DNA from: DTWD01 sp963662965
Lineage (GTDB): Bacteria > Acidobacteriota > Vicinamibacteria > Vicinamibacterales > UBA8438
NCBI GenBank assembly: GCA_963662965.1
Contig: OY759970.1
Location: 4,774,001 to 4,838,000 of the forward strand
Reading direction: 5' to 3'
Length of the DNA stretch: 64,000 nt
Shown: positions 18,690-27,961 of the stretch, one piece after another
Layout of the letters: every line of letters starts with the position of its first letter
Position numbering within the stretch: position 1 is the stretch's first letter
Translations under genes and position numbers: made by a program
The notes under the pieces: model-generated
What the model was told of the DNA's origin: nothing
The model's database searches: none
Seen by the model: the letters and a program-made list of their open reading frames with translations, nothing else

Positions 18690-19798
18690 CTTGCCACGAC
18701 GTGGCTCGTCTGCGCGCGGTTTCCACATCACATCGATCGCCCATCCGACGTCGACACGCTCACCACGCCAATGCGGAGTCGCCGTATCCGGGTCGATCCT
18801 GGCGCAGGCCGCGTCAAGACGAGACAGCACTGGCGCCAGCGGCGCACCGGTCCAATGCGGCGCTCGGGGCGCATCGGGGAGTGGCCGACCGTCTAGCCAG
18901 AAGAAACACGCTTTACCATGGCTCCCTAATCGGACGGTGAATCCCTCCTCGTGAACCGCGCGATGATGACGCCGGCAGAGCAATACTAGATTGTCGAGTT
19001 TCGTCGCACCGCCATCGGTCCAGTGGCGGACGTGGTGCGCGTCGCAGGACGACCGTTACTGCGTCGCATGCGATCCGCCGGGACGTTTCAGCTGAAACGT
19101 GTATGCCTTCCTCGAGCGCCGATTGGCCGTGTGCTCTCCCCTGTCTCAGTACCTCCGTGTCGACATGCACGACGACCTGGTAGCGGTCGCCGGCACCGCC
19201 GCGCTCGAGATCGGCCGCCAAGGCGCTCTCGGCGATGAGGCCAAGCGTCTCGGCCCGGCGCTGCCCGGCCAAGATCTTCGCTTTGTCCTCTGCACCTTTG
19301 TAGCGCTGATTGCTCGCGGCCTTGAGCGTCCGTTGCACGACCGCCCCTACCTCGGGGGAGAGTCGGCCTCGGATGACCACCGTGCCGTCGTCCTCGACCC
19401 ACGTGCTGAGATGTCTACGCTCGTGGCGACGCCGGTCTTCGTCTTGGGCTTCCCTCGCGCGGTCGGTCTTTCGCCACGCTCGCACGAGTCGCTCGACATG
19501 CGCCGTTGCTCCACAGCGCGCGAAGTCGAGCAACGCCTGCTCGTTCTCTGACGTTGCGACCAGGGTGAGCGCGCGCACCTTCGAGTAAAAGAGCTCGCCG
19601 CACTGCATGGCGGCGCTCAGCAGTGGAAGATCGGCCAGGGCACGGGCCCACGCGGACCTTCTCGCGAGCCGCACAAGAGGAGTCTCTGTGACCACAAAGG
19701 GCCTGTGCGTGCGGACCGGGAGTAACGACAAGCTGGCTCAGAATCTTGTCAAGCGGTTTGTCGAGAACGTTGGGATCGGACGTCACGGACCGGTACTG
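18690..19798 (-). pseudogene. DUF222/HNH endonuclease-like protein, multiply decayed
   Basis: The DUF222 core is clear (RALADLPLLSAAMQCGELFY, SKVRALTLVATSENEQALLD, RRIACDAVTVV). Decay is visible in three places. The N-terminal region is truncated and an extra G at about 19650 shifts the frame. A deletion plus frameshift at about 19045 removes the segment between CDAVTVV and CDAHHVRHWTDGGATKLDN. The HNH motif LCRRHHRAVHEEGF survives in the second frame. The C-terminal WAIDVMWKPRA matches intact relatives. These genes are often multicopy in such genomes. Confidence 0.75.
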
Positions 19799-19817
19799 AT
19801 TCAGCGTGGACAGGCCA

Positions 19818-20432
19818 CTAGCCGGCGCGCTTGCGCTCGCGGGAAACCCGGCGTCGAGCGCTCTCGAAGTCGGCGACCTTCGGGTGGCTGAGCACGTGGC
19901 TGAAGCGCCGGTAGTAGTCGAGGGCCGACCAGAGCGCGGTTGCCAACACCCCCCACAGCGCCACCTGCCCCAGCACCCAGAACAGCCAGACCTGATTCCC
20001 CAGGATCAAGAGGAGAATGGCGATCACCTGCGTCACCATCTTCACCTTGCCGAGCGGCGACGCCGGAATCGTCACGCCGCGCCCGTAGGCCAGGCTCCGC
20101 AGCACGGTGATCGCGAGCTCTCGTCCCAGAATGACCGCGACCATCCAGGCGGACGCCATCCCCATCTGCACCAGCGAGACCAACGCCGCCGTAATGAGAA
20201 GCTTGTCGGCCAGCGGATCCATCAACTGGCCAAGCTGCGTCACCTGTCGGCGACGGCGCGCCAGGTAGCCGTCGAGCCAGTCGGTAAACGCGGCAATCCC
20301 AAAGATCGCCGCCCCGATCACCTCTCTTGGAACGCCGAACATCAACTCCGCCTCGAAGCGGGTAAGGAGCACGACCACGAGGAGTGGGACCAGAACAATA
20401 CGGGCCAGGGTCAGGCTGTTCGCGAGGTTCAT
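19818..20432 (-). CDS. pgsA: CDP-diacylglycerol-glycerol-3-phosphate phosphatidyltransferase
   Basis: 204 residues starting MNLANSLTLARIVLVPLLVV. The CDP-alcohol phosphotransferase signature D-x2-DG-x2-AR-x8-G-x3-D-x3-D is present as DWLDGYLARRRRQVTQLGQL followed by MDPLADKLL. Several membrane helices. It makes phosphatidylglycerophosphate for phosphatidylglycerol synthesis. ATG 20432 is chosen because GGTGGAGA lies just upstream; the open frame continues to 20564 into the divergent gene. Confidence 0.92.
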   Translation of the reverse strand: MNLANSLTLARIVLVPLLVVVLLTRFEAELMFGVPREVIGAAIFGIAAFTDWLDGYLARRRRQVTQLGQLMDPLADKLLITAALVSLVQMGMASAWMVAVILGRELAITVLRSLAYGRGVTIPASPLGKVKMVTQVIAILLLILGNQVWLFWVLGQVALWGVLATALWSALDYYRRFSHVLSHPKVADFESARRRVSRERKRAG

Positions 20433-20511
20433 CCCGATATCTCCACCCAGTAGCCATTGTAACGCGCGGTCACGACGCACCAAAACGGCCGCAAGGTATG
20501 ATTTCCCGATC

Positions 20512-21579
20512 ATGAAAGGGGTGCTGCTCGCTGGCGGATTTGGCAGACGGCTCCGGCCGCTCACGCTGAATACACCGAAACCGATCGTCCCTATTTTCGA
20601 CCGGCCGTTCCTCTACCACCAGATCGACCTGCTCCGGCAGGTGCCGGACATCGACGAGGTCATCCTGAGCCTCAATTACCAACCGGAGCGCATCGAGGCG
20701 GTCGTGGGACATGGCGAAGAGGCCGGTCTCCGCGTTCGCTATTTGGTGGAGCCGAGTCCGCTTGGCACCGGCGGCGCTCTCAAGTACGCCGAGCCTCATC
20801 TCGACGGCACGACCATCGTCTTCAACGGGGACGTGCTCACGGAAACCGACCTGGCCGCCGTGCTCGAGCGACACCGGTCCCGGAACGCCCGGGCCACGAT
20901 TGTGCTCACGCCGGTCGACAACCCCTCCGCCTACGGTCTGGTCGAGTCCGACGAGGACGGCAACGTCCGGCAATTTCTCGAGAAACCAGATCCCACCCAA
21001 ATTACCTGCAACACGATCAACGCCGGGATCTACGTCCTGGAGCCGGACACGTTCGACCGCATTCCAACCAACACCAAGTATTCCATTGAGCGCCGGTACT
21101 TTCCGTCCCTCATCGAGCGCGGCGAGACGTTCGTCGCCTACATCGACCGTGGCTACTGGCTCGACATCGGTACCCCGGAGAAGTATCTTCAAGGACACTG
21201 CGACATCCTTGAGGGTCGCTGCCGCTCCGGACGCTTCACCGAGCACACCGGCATCAACCCCACGATCGCCGCGGGCGCGACGGTCGACTCCACGGCGCGA
21301 TTGGACGGGCCCTGCTTCATTGGCTCAGACGCCGCGATTCATGCCGGCGCGACGGTCACCGCACATAGTGTTGTCGGACGGGGGGTGGTCGTCGGCGCGG
21401 ATGCGGCGATCCATCACTCCATCATCTGGCCGGATTCCCACATCGGCGAGGGCGCATGCCTCGACGGCACGATCGTCGGCCACCGATGCCACATCGGCGA
21501 CCACGCGCAGCTCGGCCCGGGAGTGGTGCTCGGGGACGACTCGACCGTGACCGCCTACACCAAGGCGACCGACGCCTGA
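20512..21579 (+). CDS. Mannose-1-phosphate guanylyltransferase-like NDP-sugar pyrophosphorylase
   Basis: 355 residues. The nucleotidyltransferase domain starts MKGVLLAGGFGRRLRPLTLN with KPIVPIFDRP, GTGGALKYAEP, VFNGDVL and EKPDP. A C-terminal left-handed beta-helix (hexapeptide repeats, TIAAGATVDSTARLDGP onward) follows. It forms NDP-sugar from sugar-1-phosphate. The mutase encoded directly downstream would supply mannose-1-P or glucose-1-P. GDP-mannose is the best guess because the relatives with this architecture are GDP-mannose pyrophosphorylases. Confidence 0.85.
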   Translation: MKGVLLAGGFGRRLRPLTLNTPKPIVPIFDRPFLYHQIDLLRQVPDIDEVILSLNYQPERIEAVVGHGEEAGLRVRYLVEPSPLGTGGALKYAEPHLDGTTIVFNGDVLTETDLAAVLERHRSRNARATIVLTPVDNPSAYGLVESDEDGNVRQFLEKPDPTQITCNTINAGIYVLEPDTFDRIPTNTKYSIERRYFPSLIERGETFVAYIDRGYWLDIGTPEKYLQGHCDILEGRCRSGRFTEHTGINPTIAAGATVDSTARLDGPCFIGSDAAIHAGATVTAHSVVGRGVVVGADAAIHHSIIWPDSHIGEGACLDGTIVGHRCHIGDHAQLGPGVVLGDDSTVTAYTKATDA

Positions 21580-21591
21580 CCGCACACCCTC

Positions 21592-22959
21592 ATGACGACC
21601 ACCGACCCGAGCATCTTCAAGGCCTATGACGTCCGGGGCCTGTACCCCAACGAGGTCACCGCGGACAGTGCGTTCGCTATCGGGCGTGCGTTTGTCGCGT
21701 ATCTTGACGCACGACGTATCGCGGTTGGTCGCGACATGCGGGTCTCGGCACCCGAGATCGCCGGCGCCTTCATCGATGGCGCGCTCGCGCAGGGCGCCGA
21801 CGTCGTCGACTACGGCATGGTCGGCACCGACATGCTCTACTACGGCGTCGCACGTGATGATTTCGATGGCGGCGCCGAGATCACCGCGTCGCACAACCCC
21901 AAAGACTACATCGGGATGAAGCTGGTCCGCCGTCAGGCGTTGCCGCTCAGTAGCGACGCCGGGATCGGTGATATCCGCGACATGATCATGGAGGGTCGGA
22001 TTCCCGACGCTCCAGGCACACGGGGTTCCCGCGGCGAAGACGACATTCTCGCGGCGTACCTCGACCATGTCCTGTCGTTCATCGATGTCGGTACAATCAA
22101 GGCGTTCAACCTCGTGCTCGACGCCGGCAGCGGCATCGGTGGTCTCGTCGCACCGCCGCTGTTCGACCGGCTGCCGTGCCGGACGACACGCCTCTGCTTC
22201 GATATCGACGGCACTTTTCCGAATCACGAAGCCAATCCGCTCCTTGAGGAAAACCGACGCCACATCGTCGAGCGTGTCGTCGCCGATCGAGCCGACGCCG
22301 GGATCGCGTGGGACGGCGACGCCGACCGCTGCTTTTTCATCGATGGCGACGGCGGCTTCGTCGCCGGCGACTTCATCACCGCGCTGCTCGCCGAGGCCTT
22401 TCTTCGCAAGGCGCCCGGCTCGAAGATCGTCTACGACGTCCGCGCCAGCCATGCGGTCAAGGACATCGTCGTGGCCCACGGCGGCACGGCCCTGATGAAC
22501 CGCGTTGGCCACGCCTTCTTCAAGAAGCGGATGCGCGAGGAGGACGCCGTCTTTGGGGGTGAGGTCACCGGCCACTACTACTTCCGGGAGAATTTCTTCG
22601 CCGACAACGGCTTCATCCCGGCGCTCCTGCTCCTCGAGCTCATGTCGGCACGCGGCCAGACCCTCGGGGAGCTCCTGACGCCGTTGCGACAGAATTACTT
22701 CATCTCGGGCGAGATCAACACCGAGATGCCCGCCATGACGGTCGTGGCCGCCATGATCGACCAGCTCGCCGAGCGCTATCACGACGGTCACACCTACCGT
22801 ATGGACGGCGTCTCGGTGGAGTACGACAGCTGGCACTTCAACGTGCGCCCGTCGAACACCGAGCCGCTGATCCGGCTCAATCTCGAGGCCACGACGGAAG
22901 CCGAAATGGAATCGCGGCGTGACGAGGTACTCGGCCACATCCGCCGTCGCGGCGCGTGA
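21592..22959 (+). CDS. Phosphomannomutase/phosphoglucomutase
   Basis: 455 residues with the four alpha-D-phosphohexomutase domains. Motifs: FKAYDVRGLYPNEV (start), TASHNPKDYIGMK with the phosphoserine, WDGDADRCFFIDGDG metal loop, GEVTGHYYFREN sugar loop and RPSNTEPLIRLNLE phosphate loop. It interconverts hexose-6-P and hexose-1-P. It lies 12 bases after the nucleotidyltransferase, so the two form a GDP-mannose-type supply operon. Confidence 0.92.
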   Translation: MTTTDPSIFKAYDVRGLYPNEVTADSAFAIGRAFVAYLDARRIAVGRDMRVSAPEIAGAFIDGALAQGADVVDYGMVGTDMLYYGVARDDFDGGAEITASHNPKDYIGMKLVRRQALPLSSDAGIGDIRDMIMEGRIPDAPGTRGSRGEDDILAAYLDHVLSFIDVGTIKAFNLVLDAGSGIGGLVAPPLFDRLPCRTTRLCFDIDGTFPNHEANPLLEENRRHIVERVVADRADAGIAWDGDADRCFFIDGDGGFVAGDFITALLAEAFLRKAPGSKIVYDVRASHAVKDIVVAHGGTALMNRVGHAFFKKRMREEDAVFGGEVTGHYYFRENFFADNGFIPALLLLELMSARGQTLGELLTPLRQNYFISGEINTEMPAMTVVAAMIDQLAERYHDGHTYRMDGVSVEYDSWHFNVRPSNTEPLIRLNLEATTEAEMESRRDEVLGHIRRRGA

Positions 22960-23006
22960 TGAACCGCTTCGGCGAGACAAGTTCGACGCGCCTAGTCCGC
23001 CTTCGG

Positions 23007-23012
23007 TACAAT
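23007..23012 (+). promoter_or_regulatory. -10 element of the tRNA-Gly gene
   Basis: TACAAT lies 15 bases before the tRNA 5' end, the expected place for a sigma-70 -10 box. A -35 (TTCGAC, 22982-22987) is weak and 19 bases away. Confidence 0.45.
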
Positions 23013-23027
23013 GGCTTCTTACCCTGA

Positions 23028-23102
<75 letters not shown>

Positions 23103-23886
23103 TTGTTTCCAACCCGCTCTAGAACCTGCCGACGATCGGTAAGATAGTGTCCAATAGTCATCACATCGAACAGGTGTTCGTTGGTACACCCGGTGTCGTG
23201 GGACCAGCCACACGATCACCCGCTGCGAGGCTATTCGGACTCTGTGCGCGCCTCGATCTGGCTATCGCCGTCCTCGTCGATACGAACGGCCAGCGTGATG
23301 GGTCGACAGCACACCTGGCAGTCCTCGACGTATTGCTGACGTTTAACGGACCAGTCCACAGCGACTTCGATGGGCTCGCCACAATAGGGGCAGTAAATGA
23401 GCTGACGGTCCATACTCGTGGGGTCTCGGCGGCGGGAGGAGGACAGTGGCACAGCTCCGGACTGGCCTTCGTGTCCGTGGCCCGTGGCACCCGTTTACTG
23501 CGCGACCAAGGCCGGCCTCCATTCCTGGACGCGTTCTCTTGCGCGATGGCCCTCGACTCTACCAGGCTCCTAGTTCATAAGCACCAGCGCCCAACCAGAC
23601 CTCCATTGCGTTCTCGACGCCGTGATCACGGTGGAGAAGGGGGAATCCGCACACGGGCTTAGTCGTAGCCATCGGTAAACTTCGATCGTACTATTGACGC
23701 GCCACGAGCCCTCTCCGTGTTGGCACGATATCAACGACAGATCCGCGACAGCTTGTGGCGCTGGCATCGCGGCATACGATCCCGACGGTACTACCCGGTC
23801 CTTCTCCCCACGGGCGACACAACCGGTTTCCAACGTGCCAAGTCGGAAGCGCTTTCGGTCCTCGACCGCGAGGTGACACACTAGGT
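23103..23886. other. Region with only one short gene
   Basis: Apart from the CPXCG gene at 23231-23413, I see no supportable gene or RNA here. Open frames on the plus strand have no recognisable motifs. The segment 23560-23880 looks non-coding. Confidence 0.4.
23231..23413 (-). CDS. CPXCG motif cysteine-rich small protein
   Basis: 60 residues starting MDRQLIYCPYCGEPIEVAVD. It has CPYCGE near the start and CQVCCRPI about 30 residues later, giving a four-cysteine zinc-ribbon-like knuckle. This is the CPXCG motif-containing family, conserved but of unknown function. The start at 23413 is preferred over the longer frame because the family begins just before CPXCG. Confidence 0.75.
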   Translation of the reverse strand: MDRQLIYCPYCGEPIEVAVDWSVKRQQYVEDCQVCCRPITLAVRIDEDGDSQIEARTESE

Positions 23887-25578
23887 TTAGTAGCCTGCCG
23901 CGGTGCTTCCCGCCCAGCGGCGATCGGCCGCCCCCGCGAGCACGTCGGCTTCGGCGTCGTAGAAGATCGCTTGCGCCGTGCCCTGCCTGCCGCGTGTCCT
24001 CACGGCATGGCCGCGCGCTTCGAGAAGCGCGACGGTGTCTGGCGAGAGACCGAAGCGCTCGTAGGCGATCACATCAGGCAGCCACTGGTGATGGAATCGC
24101 GGCGCATCCACTGCTTCCTGGATGTTCATCTCGAAGTCGACGATGTTCAGGATGGTGTGAAGCACGGTATTGATGATGGTCCGCCCGCCGGGACTGCCGG
24201 TGACCATCGCCAGCCGTCCGTCGCGGGCCAAGATCGTCGGCGTCATGTTCGACAACATCCGCTTCCCCGGCGCCGCGAGGTTGGCCGGAGTGCCAATCAA
24301 CCCTTCGTCGGTAGTGAGCCCGGGGCCGGCGTTGAAATCGCCCATCTCGTTGTTGAGCAGAAAGCCGCCGCCGGGGACGACGATCTTCGACCCATAGGCC
24401 TGCTCGAGCGTGAAGGTCAGCGAGACGGCGTTTCGATCGACATCGACCACCGATAGGTGGGTCGTTTCACCACCCTTGACCGGCCATTCGAACGTGTCCG
24501 GTGCCGAGACCGAAGCCCGCTCAGGGTCGATCGTACGGCGCTGGCGATCGCCATACGCCTTCGAGGTCAGGCGCGCGATCGGCATCGTCAGATTGAACGC
24601 GGGGTCGCCGACATATCGCGCGCGGTCCGCGTACGCTCGCCGCATCGCCTCGACCGTGCGATGGACGTTCAGCGCGGAGCCGTGACCCGCCGCGCGCACG
24701 TCATACCCTTCCAGGATGTTCAGCATCTCGATGAGCGCCGTTCCGCCGGAGCTGATCGGCGGCATCGAAATGATGTCGTATCCGCGGTAGGTGCCACGGA
24801 TCGGCTCGCGCCGCTCCGTCCTATAGCTTTCGAGGTCGGCGCGGGTGATCAGTCCACCATGTGCCGCCATCTCCCGCTCGATGAGCCGTGCCGTTTCGCC
24901 CGCGTAGAAGCCCGCCGTCCCCTGCGCGGCGATCCGGTCGAGCACCCGCGCAAGATCCGGCTGACGGAACAGATCGCCAGGCTCGTACGGCGCGCCGTCT
25001 CTCGAAAACGCGGCGACCGACGCTGGGTAGTGCCGCATGCGCGGCAGCACGCCGGCCAGCGACGTCGCCAGCGCGTGCGAGAGGACGAAGCCGTCCCGCG
25101 CCAGCGCGACGGCCGGCTCGACCAAACGCCTCCAAGGCAGGCGCCCGTGATCCTCCCAAGCGAGGTACAGACCCGCCACCGTGCCCGGGACACCGACCGC
25201 GAGATGGCTGTTGTGGTGCCGCCCGGCATCGTACGCGCCGTCCACCAGAAACATCTCCGCGCTGGCCGCCGCAGGCGCCACCTCGCGGAAGTCATAGGCG
25301 ACGGCGTCGCCGGCGACGGGCCGGTAGACGAGGAATCCGCCGCCCCCGATGTTGCCGGCCGCCGGATGCGTGACCGCGAGGGCGAACGCGGTCGTGACCG
25401 CCGCATCGATGGCGGCGCCACCGCCACGCAGGACGTCGACACCCGCCGCCACCGCCAACGGCTCCTGCGCCACCACCATCCCGTGGCGCGCCCGCATTGG
25501 CTGCGAGCTGGCCCCGAAGCTGACCACGCCGAGCGCGACGACAACCGCGACGGCAACGGTCCAACGGCATCTGTTCAT
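23887..25578 (-). CDS. ggt: Gamma-glutamyltransferase
   Basis: 563 residues with a signal peptide (RCRWTVAVAVVVALGVVSFG). Large-subunit motifs: RHGMVVAQEPLAVAAGVDVL, GNIGGGGFLVYRP, SMPPISSGGTALIEMLNIL. The autoprocessing site is GGETTHLSVVDVDRNA, whose Thr becomes the small-subunit nucleophile, followed by GSPGGRTIINTV. It cleaves or transfers the gamma-glutamyl group of glutathione in the periplasm. The frame extends upstream to 25866 over the divergent bactofilin gene; ATG 25578 fits the signal peptide. Confidence 0.93.
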   Translation of the reverse strand: MNRCRWTVAVAVVVALGVVSFGASSQPMRARHGMVVAQEPLAVAAGVDVLRGGGAAIDAAVTTAFALAVTHPAAGNIGGGGFLVYRPVAGDAVAYDFREVAPAAASAEMFLVDGAYDAGRHHNSHLAVGVPGTVAGLYLAWEDHGRLPWRRLVEPAVALARDGFVLSHALATSLAGVLPRMRHYPASVAAFSRDGAPYEPGDLFRQPDLARVLDRIAAQGTAGFYAGETARLIEREMAAHGGLITRADLESYRTERREPIRGTYRGYDIISMPPISSGGTALIEMLNILEGYDVRAAGHGSALNVHRTVEAMRRAYADRARYVGDPAFNLTMPIARLTSKAYGDRQRRTIDPERASVSAPDTFEWPVKGGETTHLSVVDVDRNAVSLTFTLEQAYGSKIVVPGGGFLLNNEMGDFNAGPGLTTDEGLIGTPANLAAPGKRMLSNMTPTILARDGRLAMVTGSPGGRTIINTVLHTILNIVDFEMNIQEAVDAPRFHHQWLPDVIAYERFGLSPDTVALLEARGHAVRTRGRQGTAQAIFYDAEADVLAGAADRRWAGSTAAGY

Positions 25579-25647
25579 CGACGTACTCAAGTCTCGACCT
25601 CGGAGAGCCATTATAGTAATGGTGGATTCGGTTCCTCGACCTGACTG

Positions 25648-26130
25648 ATGGCTACCAAGGACGCAAGCGCGGCCGACTCGTCGAAGGCCCGGTCCAACGA
25701 CGACCTGCTCCCGCTCCCAGACATCAATCTCCCGGAAGGCGTGACCTCGCTCGGACGGACGCTCGTCATCAAAGGCGAGCTGACGGCGGAAGAAAACCTG
25801 ATCATCGAGGGCACGGTCGAAGGCCACGTCGCGGTCCCGGACCACGGTGTCGCCGTCGGGCAGCACGCGACCGTCTCGGCCGACATCATGGCGAAGACCG
25901 TGACCATACTGGGTCGCGCCAACGGTGTTCTCACCGCGTCCGACAAGGTCGAGCTTCGAGCAAGCGCCTCGGTCACGGGCCGGATTGTTGCGACCAAAGT
26001 GGCGATCATCGAGGGCGCCTTCTTCGACGGATCAATCGACCCGACCCGCACCGAAGCGGCGATCGCGGTTGGCAAGCACCGGCTGAAACAGCGAAACGCG
26101 CCGCACCCCGCGAACCCCATTGACAGCTGA
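25648..26130 (+). CDS. Bactofilin family cytoskeletal protein
   Basis: 160 residues. A short flexible N-terminus is followed by the DUF583 beta-helix: SLGRTLVIKGELTAEENLII, EGTVEGHVAVPDHGVAVGQH and ATVSADIMAKTVTILGRANG, with the regular turn spacing of bactofilins. These polymerise without nucleotide on the cytoplasmic membrane and act in shape or positioning. A TATAGT box lies at about 25614 in the divergent intergenic region. Confidence 0.88.
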   Translation: MATKDASAADSSKARSNDDLLPLPDINLPEGVTSLGRTLVIKGELTAEENLIIEGTVEGHVAVPDHGVAVGQHATVSADIMAKTVTILGRANGVLTASDKVELRASASVTGRIVATKVAIIEGAFFDGSIDPTRTEAAIAVGKHRLKQRNAPHPANPIDS

Positions 26131-26247
26131 TCCGGCCCACCTGACCATGTCTCCCGGGTCTCTTCCGGGTCTTCCGGGTCTCCCGGTCGACCGCGCCCGT
26201 TCCGATGTCGCGTCGTCGCGCTCGCGTCGATCGCCGCCGCGTGCGTC

Positions 26248-26745
26248 ATGGTCGCCGTGGTGACCGGCTGCGCCGACTCGACGGCGCCCCGAAGCTGGGA
26301 GGCGGTTGAATCGAGCATCGCCACATCGTTCCCCGAGGTGCCACGCATCACGACGGCCGAGCTCGCGGCGATGCTTCACGACCCGGCGCGCGAGGTGACG
26401 TTGCTCGACGTCCGGGAAGCCGACGAGTATGCCGTGAGTCATCTGCTCGGCGCCGCGCGCGTCGCGTCGGTGCAGGAGGCGGCCGCCCTCGTCGTGGCCG
26501 CGCCCTGGCACACGACCATCATCGCCTACTGCTCGGTTGGCTACCGTTCAGCCGCGCTTGTCGCCGAGCTCCGCGAGCGTTCGACGCGCCCGATCTATAA
26601 CCTCAAGGGGTCGCTATTTCGCTGGGCCAACGAGGACCGTCCGGTGTACCGCGGGAGCGAACAGGTCGACGTGGTCCATCCCTTCACGGAATCGTGGGGC
26701 GCCTTGCTCGACTCGCATCGGCACGCCTACGAACCCGTTCCGTAA
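26248..26745 (+). CDS. Rhodanese-domain protein, probable lipoprotein
   Basis: The domain has LLDVREADEYAVSHLLGA and the catalytic Cys loop AYCSVGYRSAALVAEL, as in sulfurtransferases. Translation from ATG 26248 gives only MVAVVTGC before a lipobox-like Cys. The same frame upstream encodes RVVALASIAAACVMVAVV, a good signal peptide, so the real start is earlier and probably uses a non-ATG codon that I could not fix. Likely periplasmic. Confidence 0.75.
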   Translation: MVAVVTGCADSTAPRSWEAVESSIATSFPEVPRITTAELAAMLHDPAREVTLLDVREADEYAVSHLLGAARVASVQEAAALVVAAPWHTTIIAYCSVGYRSAALVAELRERSTRPIYNLKGSLFRWANEDRPVYRGSEQVDVVHPFTESWGALLDSHRHAYEPVP

Positions 26746-27103
26746 AGCGAGTTGTACGTGCTTGTAGCGGTTCGAGCGGCTCCTGGGCAGGTTCGAAACG
26801 ACTTCGGCGAGCGAGCGGCCCAGCACTGGTCTCTCTCTGAACCCGCGTCGTTACAGATTTAGACGGGGTCTGGGGGAAGCGCGTGAGGCTGGCCGTGTCG
26901 ACCGAGCGCGATATTCCCCCAGTCTGACCAGGGACACGCGCCGCCCCTGACCAGCTGTTGCTCGCCGCGTCAGGCGTTCCGCCTGCGGTCGGAGGCGATC
27001 TTTTCCGGCGGACCGACCTGGCGTCCGGAGTGACGCCCCGGCCGCGGTTGCCTCACGCGTGCCGCGGGCATTACGCGCCCACTACGCACTAACGAAATAC
27101 CCG
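26746..27103. other. Intergenic region with an inverted repeat
   Basis: No gene is visible. A perfect 9-base inverted repeat (CTGGGGGAA at 26870-26878, TTCCCCCAG at 26914-26922) with partial GCGCG/CGCG extension encloses about 35 bases. It could be a structured RNA or a transcription end between convergent genes. No T run follows, so a rho-independent terminator is not supported. Confidence 0.4.
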
Positions 27104-27649
27104 TTAGCCATCACGGCAGACGGCGAGGAGACGTGAAACGCTGGGACGGTCGCCCGGGCCGGCCCCCACGTGGACGAACCGGACGATGCCGCCCGGATCG
27201 ATGATGACGTCGCCGCCCTGCTGCACCGTGTCGGCCACCGGCCACCGCGGCCACCGGCCGTCGAGCGCCTCACGCACATACGTCTTGATGGTGGCGAACC
27301 CGAGCAGGTGACGGAGCTTCGCCCGTCCCAGACCGTAGGCGTCGTAGAGCCGTCGGCCGTCATCGACGAGGAGCGGCCAGCGACTCGAGGTCTCCTGCGC
27401 ATACGCCCGCGCCGCCGCCATCCCCTCGAACGTCACCGTCACCACGCGCACCCCGAGCGCGTCGACCGCCTCGGCTTCCTGCTGCAACTGCAGCAGGTGT
27501 CGTCGGCAGGCCAGTCAGTTCAGATGCCGGTGCAGGACCAGCAGGAGCCAGCTCCCGCGATACATCTCAAGGGTATGCTCGCGCCCGCTCGTGTCACGAA
27601 GTCGAAACGGAACGGCGGGCTGGCCGAGTCTAACCTCCGAAGTCGTCAC
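27104..27649 (-). CDS. Candidate selenoprotein, AhpC-TSA_2/peroxiredoxin-like
   Basis: Read through one TGA, the frame from GTG 27649 to TAA 27104 encodes 181 residues: PFRLRDTSGREHTLEMYRG, then WLLLVLHRHLN-U-LACRRHL, then VVTVTFEGMAAARAYAQETS, WPLLVDDGRRLYDAYGLGR and GGDVIIDPGGIVRFVHVGAG. This is the AhpC-TSA_2 (PRXL2-like) thioredoxin fold, whose active site is RHxxCxxC. The TGA (27517-27515, codon 45) falls exactly on the first Cys, giving UxxC. A hairpin 17 bases downstream has SECIS-like geometry. The GTG is 8 bases after a perfect TATAAT, suggesting a leaderless mRNA. It should reduce peroxides or disulfides. The alternative is a nonsense mutation of a Cys codon. Confidence 0.7.
27478..27497 (-). 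promoter_or_regulatory. Candidate bacterial SECIS hairpin
   Basis: Immediately 3' of the in-frame TGA (17 bases later) are two perfectly complementary 9-base arms, CCTGCTGCA and TGCAGCAGG, separated by GT. Folded with an AGTT tetraloop the stem is 8 base pairs and a G occupies loop position 2. Loop distance from TGA is about 25 bases. Known bacterial SECIS elements need a stem at this distance and a G in the first two loop positions. Repeated Leu/Gln codons could produce this by chance. Confidence 0.55.
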
Positions 27650-27657
27650 CGCGGTCG

Positions 27658-27663
27658 ATTATA
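27658..27663 (-). promoter_or_regulatory. -10 box of the candidate selenoprotein gene
   Basis: A consensus TATAAT ends 8 bases before the GTG start, so transcription would begin at or just before the start codon. The -35 region is weak. Confidence 0.5.
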
Positions 27664-27682
27664 GAGGGTGGTTTGACACCGC

Positions 27683-27958
27683 ATGGCCGCCAAGGCGAGA
27701 CTTACCGCGGCTTCGGAAGCGATGCGTGATCCGGGCCTGGAGGTGACCGAGGTGGCCGAGCAGCCGACGCTGGTGCAACGAATCGTCTTGTGGGTCTTGA
27801 ACGCGCTCTTGTTCTTCGTCGTCGCCCTCTACCCCGCCTATCAGATGGCCTTCGACTTTGCCTCCGACAGCACGGTGCTCTACACCTTCCTCGCCGCCGT
27901 CATCGTGATGGTCGGCCTGTATGCCGCCGCCTCCAAGATGTTCTTCAAGGGCGCCTGA
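27683..27958 (+). CDS. Small two-helix membrane protein
   Basis: 91 residues: a short soluble N-terminus (MAAKARLTAASEAMRDPGLE), two hydrophobic helices (IVLWVLNALLFFVVALYPAY and VLYTFLAAVIVMVGLYAAAS) and a short tail. It is divergent from the candidate selenoprotein and 3 bases upstream of the secreted-protein gene at 27962. Function unknown. Confidence 0.6.
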   Translation: MAAKARLTAASEAMRDPGLEVTEVAEQPTLVQRIVLWVLNALLFFVVALYPAYQMAFDFASDSTVLYTFLAAVIVMVGLYAAASKMFFKGA

Positions 27959-27961
27959 CCC

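Noticed and set aside
21325..22980. 551-codon minus-strand frame
   Set aside because: Antisense to the phosphomannomutase with strong family motifs; no motif of its own.
23630..23700. Possible second tRNA near GGGGGAATCCG
   Set aside because: No acceptor or anticodon stem can be formed around it.
24457..25644. 395-codon plus-strand frame over the gamma-glutamyltransferase
   Set aside because: Shadow of a well-supported gene; no recognisable features.
26870..26922. Rho-independent terminator
   Set aside because: The 9-bp inverted repeat has a loop of about 35 bases and no T run.
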